From NCBI GenBank assembly GCA_016845105.1, contig JAERTF010000164.1, positions 25,796 to 89,795 on the forward strand: a stretch of DNA of 64,000 nucleotides, read 5' to 3'. The position numbers and the translations under genes are program-made. This stretch comes from Bacteroidota bacterium. GTDB lineage: Bacteria; Bacteroidota; Bacteroidia; Bacteroidales; F082. Under the pieces are notes generated by a model. The model was not told the origin of the DNA. It worked only from the letters and a program-made list of their open reading frames with translations, and ran no database searches. Below are positions 16,495-24,681 of the stretch, in pieces; within the stretch, counting starts at the first letter, position 1, and each line of letters starts with the position of its first letter.

Positions 16495-17997
16495 ATGAAA
16501 GTGAAGAACTATATTGCCGGGTTTGTTGTGATTTCCTATTTAGTATTATTGGGATACTTATATTTAGGAATAGGTCAAGGAACACAATATCCAGCAAAAC
16601 CAATTACCATAGTAATTCATTCGAAACCCGGATCAGCCATTGATTACATGGCTCGAAAGGTATCAGAAATAGCTCGAAATTATAGTGATGTTCCGTTTGT
16701 GGTGGAAAACCGTTCAGGCACTCAAGGTTTAGTAGCCATGCAACATGTGCTTGATAAAAAACCAGATGGCTATACTCTGCTAGGTGTAACAAAGTCTTTC
16801 TTATCAACAGTAATGGTTAATAAGAGCAAAGTAAAGCTCGATGACTTTCTTTTTATTGCAAATATGGTTGATGACCCTGAAGCAATAATATCAAATCAGG
16901 ACAGGGGCTTCAGTACAGTTCAAGATGTTATTCATAATTCCAAATTAGATAAAAAACAAGTATGGATTGGCCCGGGAACAGGTGGACGTGATCATTTAAT
17001 GGCATTGAAATCTTGGGAAGTATTGGGTATTAATGCAAACTGGATTGACTACAAAAGTGGTCCTCAGTCAATTTTGGCTTTATTAAGAGATGAGGCTGCA
17101 ATTTATGTTGGTAACCCTTCGGATATTAAAGGCAAAAGCGGACTTGATGTTGTATCAATAGCTAGTGAAAGTAGATTATCATCACTACCTGATGTTCCAA
17201 CTTTCAAAGAGCAGGGATACGATCTTTATGAATCCATGTGGAGGGGATTTGCATTCAAAAAAGGTGTTCCAGATGAGGCAACTGAATATGTTACTAAAAT
17301 ACTTCAAGAGGTGGTTAATGATCAAGAGTGGAAAAACTATTGTAATGAGACATATGTTTTTTCAAATTTTGAAAAACATGTAGAATTCACTCAACGAATT
17401 GAGCAGGAAGTAGAGGAAACCAACAATTACCTTAATAAGGCTGGATTATTAGCTGCATATCAGGCTCAAAGTAAAATTCCATTAATATATATACTACTAA
17501 TAATTGTTGGTGTTACCTTAACATTACTTTTGGCATTTAATAAATTCAGATTTAGAAGAATTAGCTATGATCAATTTATTGCCGGTGGGCTCATCATTGT
17601 ATCTCTATTCTTTTATTACCAAACCACATTATTTTTAACACCAGAAAATGCTGATGTTACAAATCCTGCCCTAATTCCAAGAATCTGGATAATAGTGCTT
17701 TTAATACTCAGCGTTATTTTAATTGTTAAATCAAGAAATAAGATAATTGAAACAAGCCATTCAAAACCCGGAACAGTACTTATCATTATTGTTCTGCTTA
17801 TACTATATCTATTATCAATGCAATGGGTTGGATATTTTTTCACAACACCTATTTTCATTTTGATAACAATGTATTTGTTAATGTATCGGAAACCTGCTTT
17901 TATGACAATTAATGCTTTTGGTTTTGTGATATTCAGTTATTTCATTTTTAATAAATTACTACATATTGACTTGCCATTGGGCTGGTTATTAATATAA
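16495..17997 (+). CDS. TctC-like binding protein fused to TctB-like membrane protein
   Basis: 500 residues. Residues 1-27 make an N-terminal signal/anchor helix. Residues ~30-320 are a TTT-family (Bug/TctC) solute-binding domain: YPAKPITIVIHSKPGSAIDY, VENRSGTQGLVAM, LPDVPTFKEQGY. From ~327 on there are about five to six membrane helices typical of TctB. In most bacteria these are two proteins, with a freely diffusing periplasmic binder. Here the binder is tethered to the small membrane subunit. TctA follows 18 bases later. The classical substrates are carboxylates; co-transcription with phosphate genes suggests a phosphorylated or unusual anion (inference). Confidence 0.85.
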   Translation: MKVKNYIAGFVVISYLVLLGYLYLGIGQGTQYPAKPITIVIHSKPGSAIDYMARKVSEIARNYSDVPFVVENRSGTQGLVAMQHVLDKKPDGYTLLGVTKSFLSTVMVNKSKVKLDDFLFIANMVDDPEAIISNQDRGFSTVQDVIHNSKLDKKQVWIGPGTGGRDHLMALKSWEVLGINANWIDYKSGPQSILALLRDEAAIYVGNPSDIKGKSGLDVVSIASESRLSSLPDVPTFKEQGYDLYESMWRGFAFKKGVPDEATEYVTKILQEVVNDQEWKNYCNETYVFSNFEKHVEFTQRIEQEVEETNNYLNKAGLLAAYQAQSKIPLIYILLIIVGVTLTLLLAFNKFRFRRISYDQFIAGGLIIVSLFFYYQTTLFLTPENADVTNPALIPRIWIIVLLILSVILIVKSRNKIIETSHSKPGTVLIIIVLLILYLLSMQWVGYFFTTPIFILITMYLLMYRKPAFMTINAFGFVIFSYFIFNKLLHIDLPLGWLLI

Positions 17998-18015
17998 AGA
18001 CACCTAGAATTAATT

Positions 18016-19500
18016 ATGGGAATTTTTGAAAATCTTTGGTTAGGGTTACAGGAATTTGGGCATTTTCTACCCATTTTGATGATGTTCATTGGAGTTATCG
18101 TTGGTATTATGGTAGGTGTTCTTCCCGGACTATCACCTTCCATTGGTGTGGCACTTATGCTACCTGTAACATTTGGCCTAGATCCAATTAGCGCCCTTGT
18201 TTTACTTGTGTCTGTTTATTTATCATCCAATTACGGAGGTTCAATTACAGCCATTGCAATTAATACACCGGGTACACCTGGTGCTGTGGCAACAACATTT
18301 GATGGCTATGAGCTGACCAAACAAGGTAAACCATTGCACGCACTTGTAACATCATTAACAGCCTCAACTATAGGCGGATTGGTTGGTACTATTATTCTTA
18401 TTCTGTTCTCTGTACCACTTGCATCACTTGCGCTATCCTTCGAATCTTACGAGTATTTCGCTCTTGGAGTATTTGGTTTAACAATAATTTCATCCTTGGC
18501 AGGGAAAAGTCCTTTAAAAGGATTTATTTCTTCAGGCATTGGATTATTGCTTATCACCGTGGGGTTTGATACACAATTACCCTTTTCACGTTTTTCGATG
18601 GATATACCTGATCTTGCTGATGGAATAGAATTTATTCCTGCATTAATTGGACTATTTGCTTTAGGAGAGATCTTTTTTAGTATTGAAAAAGGTGATAATC
18701 AGAAAGTAGAGAAAACTACAGCTGTTGATCTATCAAATACCTTGCCCGTTAAGAAACTTCTTAAATTAAAATCATTGGTGTTAAAGTCATCAATTATAGG
18801 AACACTTGTTGGTTGTATTCCTGGAGCTGGTGGTACAATTGCAACATTTATTGCCTATGATAATGCAAAGAATGCAAGTAAACACCCCGAAGAATTTGGT
18901 AAGGGATCATTGGAAGGTGTTGCTGCTCCAGAAGCTGCTAATAATGGTTCCGTTGGTGGTGCATTAGTACCTTTGCTTACATTAGGAATACCGGGAAGTG
19001 CTTCCACTGCTGTTTTGATTGGAGCTCTAATGATTCACAAACTAAACCCTGGACCTGAGCTTTTTAGCAAAGAACCTGGATTAGTCTATGGTATATTTAT
19101 CAGCCTATTTTTTGCAAATATCTTTATGTTTTTTGTTGGATTGATGGGAAATAAACTATGGATTAAAATTATTGCCGCACCAAAATCACTATTATATCCA
19201 ATAATCCTTGCTCTATCATTTATAGGTAGTTATTTTATACAAAACTCTGTTTTTGATGTGGGTATTTGTATTGCATTTGGAGTACTTGGTTGGTTACTGA
19301 AACGTGGTGACTTTCCAACAGCACCAGTTATCCTGGGATTAATCCTTGGGAAAATGATTGAAGAAAACCTACGACTATCACTTATAAAAGGAGAATGGCT
19401 TGACTTCTTTACCCGCCCCGGAAGTTTAATTATTATTCTACTTGCTCTTGTTTCATTCTTTTTACCACATATCAAAAGAAAATTAAAGAAAATCAATTAG
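18016..19500 (+). CDS. Tripartite tricarboxylate transporter permease, TctA family
   Basis: 494 residues with about 11-12 membrane helices, standard for TctA. Both diagnostic repeats are present: GVLPGLSPSIGVALMLPVTF near 37 with NTPGTPGAVATTFDGY near 88, and GCIPGAGGTIATFIAYDNAK near 267 with LTLGIPGSASTAVLIGAL near 325. It is the main inner-membrane channel of the TTT system and works with the TctC-TctB fusion just upstream. The downstream Na/Pi gene starts one base after its stop. The substrate is not determined by the sequence. Confidence 0.92.
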   Translation: MGIFENLWLGLQEFGHFLPILMMFIGVIVGIMVGVLPGLSPSIGVALMLPVTFGLDPISALVLLVSVYLSSNYGGSITAIAINTPGTPGAVATTFDGYELTKQGKPLHALVTSLTASTIGGLVGTIILILFSVPLASLALSFESYEYFALGVFGLTIISSLAGKSPLKGFISSGIGLLLITVGFDTQLPFSRFSMDIPDLADGIEFIPALIGLFALGEIFFSIEKGDNQKVEKTTAVDLSNTLPVKKLLKLKSLVLKSSIIGTLVGCIPGAGGTIATFIAYDNAKNASKHPEEFGKGSLEGVAAPEAANNGSVGGALVPLLTLGIPGSASTAVLIGALMIHKLNPGPELFSKEPGLVYGIFISLFFANIFMFFVGLMGNKLWIKIIAAPKSLLYPIILALSFIGSYFIQNSVFDVGICIAFGVLGWLLKRGDFPTAPVILGLILGKMIEENLRLSLIKGEWLDFFTRPGSLIIILLALVSFFLPHIKRKLKKIN

Positions 19501-19501
19501 T

Positions 19502-21217
19502 ATGTTATTATTATCAAGTATAGGGAACACTACTACTGTTTCCTGGTTTTTTGTATTGATGGGACTTCTAGGTGGCCTGGTTCTATTCCTTTATGGAATG
19601 GAAAAAATGAGTGAGGGGTTGAAAAAGTCAGCCGGTAAAAGAATGAGAAATATTCTATCGGCGCTAACTAATAACCGATTAGTTGGATTAGCTGTTGGTG
19701 CATTTGTAACCATGGTTATACAAAGCAGCAGTGCAACAACTGTAATGCTGGTAAGTTTTGCTCAGGCACAATTACTAACGTTTGGACAAACTTTGGCAGT
19801 GATACTTGGCGCAAATATTGGAACAACTGTAACGGCTCAGTTAATAGCATTTAAGCTAACAGATTATGCATTTTTAATGATAATAATCGGTTTTGCACTG
19901 ACCATTTTTTCAAAAAAAGATGGGTACAAATATCTTGGAGAATCATTACTCGGTTTTGGTATCCTATTTCTAGGAATGAAAGTAATGTCTGATTCAATGC
20001 ATCCTCTAAGGGATTATGAGCCTTTTATTAATATAATGAAAGATCTTGAGAATCCAGTTTATGGACTTATAATTGGTGCAATATTTACTGCGCTCATCCA
20101 AAGTAGTAGTGCATTTACGGGCATAGTTATTGTTTTAGCACAACAAGGTTTGCTAAGTTTAGGGGCAGGAGTACCGTTATTGCTTGGTGCAAATATTGGA
20201 ACTTGTATTACAGCCGGATTAGCCAGTTTAGGAGCAACCAGAGAGGCAAAACGTGTTGCTCTGGCACATGTTATTTTCAACACTGCAGGTGCGTTGATCT
20301 TTCTTTTTTGGATACCATATTTTGTAGAACTTGTTAGGTGGATATCTCCAGTTTCGGATGCTACTGGTATGCAAAAATTAGCAGCAGAAACCCCAAGGCA
20401 AATAGCTAATGCACACACATTATTTAATGTAAGTGTTGCGCTGTTGTTTTTACCATTCACTTCGCTGCTCTCAAAAACTGTATTGAAGATTCTTCCTGTT
20501 AAAGAAAACGAAAAAGCTTTGGAAGTAGTAACATGGCACCTTGATGACAAAGCTCTGTCTACACCTGCATTAGCCATCGATTTAAGTCATTCAGAAGTTG
20601 GCAGGATGGCTAAGATCTTACGAAGAATGCTAAGAGCAATAATTTACCCCATCCTACATGATGATGAAGGAGTTGATAGTACACATAAACATCTCACAGC
20701 AATTGAAGGCATTGAGATGAGGGAGGGTAAAATTGACTTTCTGGATGAGAAAATCACAAATTATCTACTAAAAATTGGAAAGGAAGAATTATCAGAAGAT
20801 CAAAGTGCAGAAGTATTTAACCTCATCTCCATTGTAAGATATATGGAAGCCATTGGAGATATTATCAATAGAAATATGTTTCCATTGATAGCAAAGAAAA
20901 ACGCTCTTAAGGATAACTTTTCCAAGGAGGGTCAGGAAGAAATTGCGTTATATCATGCAAAGATTTATAAGCAATTGGAACGACTCGAAACTATTTTCTC
21001 TGAAAATAAATTAAAGAAAGCTAAAAAAATTATCCAAAAGGATTTAAAGTATGCTGATCTGGAAGCTGAATTTAAGATACATCATCTTGAGAGACTGCAA
21101 AACAGAAGGAAAGAATCAATTATTACCCATGAACTTCATATGGACATAATGGATAATCTTAAACAGATAAGTGTATATATCACAGAAATAGCTCGTTCTA
21201 CAATTGGTGTTAGGTAA
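19502..21217 (+). CDS. Na+/phosphate cotransporter (NptA/PNaS family) with PhoU-like C-terminal domain
   Basis: 571 residues. The N-terminal ~320 residues hold the two inverted Na/Pi repeats, each with the QSSSA motif (VIQSSSATTVM near 76, LIQSSSAFTGI near 198) and ANIGT motifs. The C-terminal ~220 residues are a helical PhoU-like domain, as in many bacterial members. It should import phosphate coupled to sodium across the inner membrane. It is the last gene of the operon begun by the OprP-type porin. Together with PiT it makes a second phosphate uptake route in the same 13 kb. Confidence 0.9.
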   Translation: MLLLSSIGNTTTVSWFFVLMGLLGGLVLFLYGMEKMSEGLKKSAGKRMRNILSALTNNRLVGLAVGAFVTMVIQSSSATTVMLVSFAQAQLLTFGQTLAVILGANIGTTVTAQLIAFKLTDYAFLMIIIGFALTIFSKKDGYKYLGESLLGFGILFLGMKVMSDSMHPLRDYEPFINIMKDLENPVYGLIIGAIFTALIQSSSAFTGIVIVLAQQGLLSLGAGVPLLLGANIGTCITAGLASLGATREAKRVALAHVIFNTAGALIFLFWIPYFVELVRWISPVSDATGMQKLAAETPRQIANAHTLFNVSVALLFLPFTSLLSKTVLKILPVKENEKALEVVTWHLDDKALSTPALAIDLSHSEVGRMAKILRRMLRAIIYPILHDDEGVDSTHKHLTAIEGIEMREGKIDFLDEKITNYLLKIGKEELSEDQSAEVFNLISIVRYMEAIGDIINRNMFPLIAKKNALKDNFSKEGQEEIALYHAKIYKQLERLETIFSENKLKKAKKIIQKDLKYADLEAEFKIHHLERLQNRRKESIITHELHMDIMDNLKQISVYITEIARSTIGVR

Positions 21218-21428
21218 TTGTATTTAGTACTATTTGTTCTTTTTTTCTCCAAATACTCTGTCAAAAAACTTAAAAAGAATTCTTTAATCCGCAATCAAAA
21301 TATATAAAAGCATATCACATTTATAGTATTATTAGTCAATGAAAGAGTTTCATTTAGATTAAACAGTAGGGTTATTTTTTTAATTATTTTCGTGTGTAAA
21401 TTAGATCATAATGCTAACCCTTTAATTC

Positions 21429-24134
21429 ATGAAAAAGCGACTATTCCAATTATTGATAATACTAATATCTTCACAAATAGCAAATGCTCAATTCGGACCT
21501 GAAATAGTGCTCTCTGAACAATCCAACATCTACAACATTCAACTTGTGGATATGGATAATGATAATTTAGAAGATGTGGTCATATCCAAATACTCGGATG
21601 ATGAGTTGGTATGGTTAAAAAATCTCGGAAACGGTTTATTCGGTGAAGAAAAAATTATCCAATCTGTTTTTAGACCATTAGATATTTATTTTGAAGATTT
21701 TGACGGAGACAATGATCTTGACTTTACAGTAAAAGAATTGATCATAGAGTTTCAAAATAATCATTACAAAGTTAATATGTACAAGAATACTCCAACTGGC
21801 TATGAACCATACGGAGTTATACATATGGATTTAACGGAAAATATACCATCTGATATTGATAATGATGGGGACACAGATTTCGTAGGTTTTGTTGACAATT
21901 TAATTATCATAAGAAGAAATGATGGGCCATTTATGAATTTCGTAAGGGTACATGTTGATGAATATGCCCACAACATAACAGATATTGACTTGACCGATAT
22001 CAACGGAGATGGCTTAACTGATATTGTGGCTTCTCTGAACGGATATTTATCAATAGTTTGGTATGAGAACCTGGGAAATTGCAATTTTTCCCAGAAAAAA
22101 ACAATTGGGTCCAATACCCTATACTACCATGGACCATTGCATTGTGTTGATTACGACAAGGATAACGATAATGATGTCCTATGTATTGGGCCAAGTTTTG
22201 CTCCGCTGTCTTACTATAAAAATGATGGGGCTGATTCAAATTTCGTAGAAATACCAATCATCCATGAAGGAGTATCACAAAACATGGGATGTAATGTGAT
22301 TGCAGAAGATTTTGACAATGATGGTGATATGGACATTGTTTATGGAAATAAAACTTATTCTGAAGAATATCATCAGATATTATACTACAATAACCTTGGA
22401 AACAATACTTTATCTACGCCCATTGTGCTTTCAGAGTATCCAAAGGTTGGCACTCTCCAGGAATTTGATTTTGTTGCGAAAGATTTTGACAAGGATGGTG
22501 ATAAAGATTTGTTTTGCATACTAAGCAGAAATATTAGTGTTGTGTGCTATTTTGAAAATTTACTACACGAGCCATACCGTGCAAATGGAAATGTATTTTT
22601 TGATGAAAATATGAATGGAGAAAAGGATTCATCCGAATATGGTCTTCCCAATATCAAGGTACAAGCAAATAGCAATAGTACTTACACATATAACCATGGA
22701 AATTATAGTATGGCTCTCGAGCCGGGAATACATACGATTAAATTATCTGAACTGGATGACTGGGCTCTTACCTCACAACCCGAATCATATACCATATCAA
22801 TAACGGAAATCAACCAAAATGTGAGTGGGTTAAACTTTGGGCTTTTTCCTGCAAATAATAGCACTCACTTACAAGCTGATATTTCATATGGTTTCTCAAG
22901 ATGTGATGACCTTGTAAATATGTGGTTGAGCATTAAAAACAATGGTACATCTACTCCCAATGGTTTGATTGAACTAATATTGGATGATTCCATCAGTTTT
23001 ATTGGAGCAGATATAGTTCCAGACTCTATTTTAGGCCAGGCTATATATTGGCATTTTGATAGTCTGTTTTATTGGGAACGAGAGGTGATAAATGCGGAAA
23101 TACTTATGCCCGACTTCAATAGCATTGGCGATACTTTGGTGTCCATTATTAATTGTTATGAAATCGATAAAAACAGTAATTTAACTCTGATGGATGCAGA
23201 CACATTGTCGAGAGTGCTTTTGTGTTCATACGACCCCAATGACAAAGTTGTTTTTCCTAAATCAAAAGGATCCGACGGTATCATCTCTGCTAATCAGGAA
23301 TTATCATATACTATTCGATTTCAAAATACTGGAAATGATACTGCATTCAATATACATGTAATAGATACAATGGATTCGGGTCTTGATATAAATACATTTG
23401 AATTTGTTTTTGCTTCACATCCGGTAGTGGTAAATCACAAACCAAATAATGTAAGTAGTTTCTATTTTGAAAATATCTTATTACCTGACAGTAATACAAA
23501 TGAAATGGGAAGTCATGGATTGATAAAATTCAAGATAAAGCCATCACAGGAAGTGATTCCAAATCAACAAATAGAGAATACTGCTTTTATTTATTTCGAC
23601 AACAACCCTCCTGTTTCAACTAACACCACCACTAATATCATTGAGTGTCCAAACAGGCCACAACCTACTATTACATACGATTGGCCGTACTTATATTGTG
23701 ATTTGTCTTGTAATTGTAATGTTTACTGGTATTTAAATGATACGGTTTTGGTAGATACCGTTAGTGAAGTTTTTTACCCAACTATAAATGGTGCCTATTC
23801 ACTAACATTAATTGATACTAACTATTGTAGCATTACATCTAATCAATATGTTTTTAACTCAGCCAATATCAATGATCATTATAATATAAAAGCTAAGATT
23901 TTTCCAAATCCGTCTACATCAGAGGTAAATTTCTTGTTTAACACACAGTTATCAATGCGCGACAAAATCACCATTTATAGTATTACCGGAGCAAAGATTC
24001 TGACTCTTGGAAACCTAATGGGAAACAGCTTTCGGGTTGAAAATAATAACCTAGGAAAAGGTATTTTTATAGCATATTTAGAGAATGATTATAGTAGTAC
24101 AAAAATATTTTTAGGAAAGCTGGTAGTGGAATAA
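21429..24134 (+). CDS. Secreted FG-GAP, SdrD-B-like and DUF11-like protein with type IX sorting domain
   Basis: 901 residues. The signal peptide ends near IANAQF. Residues ~30-380 contain FG-GAP/VCBS blades with loops such as DMDNDNLEDV, DIDNDGDTDF and DFDNDGDMDI. Residues ~385-475 are an SdrD B-like/carboxypeptidase-regulatory-like domain (GNVFFDENMNGEKDSSE). Residues ~600-745 are a DUF11-like conserved repeat (SYTIRFQNTGNDTAFN, then AFIYFDNNPPV). The T9SS sorting domain starts at IFPNPSTSEVNF, about 826. This is a surface protein of unknown ligand. It stands 211 bases after the Na/Pi gene and 70 bases before a CYTH gene, so it may or may not belong to the phosphate block. Confidence 0.85.
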   Translation: MKKRLFQLLIILISSQIANAQFGPEIVLSEQSNIYNIQLVDMDNDNLEDVVISKYSDDELVWLKNLGNGLFGEEKIIQSVFRPLDIYFEDFDGDNDLDFTVKELIIEFQNNHYKVNMYKNTPTGYEPYGVIHMDLTENIPSDIDNDGDTDFVGFVDNLIIIRRNDGPFMNFVRVHVDEYAHNITDIDLTDINGDGLTDIVASLNGYLSIVWYENLGNCNFSQKKTIGSNTLYYHGPLHCVDYDKDNDNDVLCIGPSFAPLSYYKNDGADSNFVEIPIIHEGVSQNMGCNVIAEDFDNDGDMDIVYGNKTYSEEYHQILYYNNLGNNTLSTPIVLSEYPKVGTLQEFDFVAKDFDKDGDKDLFCILSRNISVVCYFENLLHEPYRANGNVFFDENMNGEKDSSEYGLPNIKVQANSNSTYTYNHGNYSMALEPGIHTIKLSELDDWALTSQPESYTISITEINQNVSGLNFGLFPANNSTHLQADISYGFSRCDDLVNMWLSIKNNGTSTPNGLIELILDDSISFIGADIVPDSILGQAIYWHFDSLFYWEREVINAEILMPDFNSIGDTLVSIINCYEIDKNSNLTLMDADTLSRVLLCSYDPNDKVVFPKSKGSDGIISANQELSYTIRFQNTGNDTAFNIHVIDTMDSGLDINTFEFVFASHPVVVNHKPNNVSSFYFENILLPDSNTNEMGSHGLIKFKIKPSQEVIPNQQIENTAFIYFDNNPPVSTNTTTNIIECPNRPQPTITYDWPYLYCDLSCNCNVYWYLNDTVLVDTVSEVFYPTINGAYSLTLIDTNYCSITSNQYVFNSANINDHYNIKAKIFPNPSTSEVNFLFNTQLSMRDKITIYSITGAKILTLGNLMGNSFRVENNNLGKGIFIAYLENDYSSTKIFLGKLVVE

Positions 24135-24204
24135 CCTTTTTAACTGTACAATGAATAACACATGCCTTTACTTCATGTTTGATTAAATAAATTTTGTTGA
24201 AAAT

Positions 24205-24675
24205 ATGGCAATTGAGATCGAGAAGAAATTTTTAGTAGTAGGTAATTATAAGGATTTTGCATTGAGCGAAACACGAATTATACAGGGATATATTTCATTA
24301 AATCCCGAACGAACCGTAAGAGTCCGAATAAGAGGAAAAAAGGGATATCTAACTATAAAAGGAGCTGGAAATAAATCGGGGGCAAGCCGGTTTGAATGGG
24401 AGAAAGAAATACCATTAAATGAAGCTAAAGAGCTTATTGAAATTTGCGAAAAAGGAATTATTGATAAAACACGCACAATTGTTCCTGAAAAGTCAGGCCT
24501 AATTTTTGAAGTTGATGAATTTCATGGAGACAATCTTGGATTAACCGTTGCAGAAATTGAACTTCCATCAGAAGATCATTTTTTTGAAAAACCCATATGG
24601 CTTGGTGATGAAGTTACAAATGATTCTAAATATTACAACTCCATGCTTATTAATAATCCATTTAAAAAGTGGTGA
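24205..24675 (+). CDS. CYTH domain protein, second canonical copy
   Basis: 156 residues, the same length as the copy at 16017 and very similar throughout: EIEKKFLVVGNYK at the start, ERTVRVRIRGKKGYLTIKG, FEWEKEIPLNEAKEL, EVDEFHGDNLGLTVAEIELP, and a closing YYNSMLINNPFKKW. ExExK and tunnel residues are intact, so it is a probable triphosphatase. It lies outside the main operon and converges on the penicillin-binding protein gene with a gap of six bases. The two copies probably arose by duplication within this locus. Confidence 0.9.
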   Translation: MAIEIEKKFLVVGNYKDFALSETRIIQGYISLNPERTVRVRIRGKKGYLTIKGAGNKSGASRFEWEKEIPLNEAKELIEICEKGIIDKTRTIVPEKSGLIFEVDEFHGDNLGLTVAEIELPSEDHFFEKPIWLGDEVTNDSKYYNSMLINNPFKKW

Positions 24676-24681
24676 GCAGTT

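Noticed and set aside
20059-20577. 172-codon open frame on the minus strand inside the Na/Pi gene
   Set aside because: Mirror of the Na/Pi coding sequence; composition is what antisense of a membrane protein gives.
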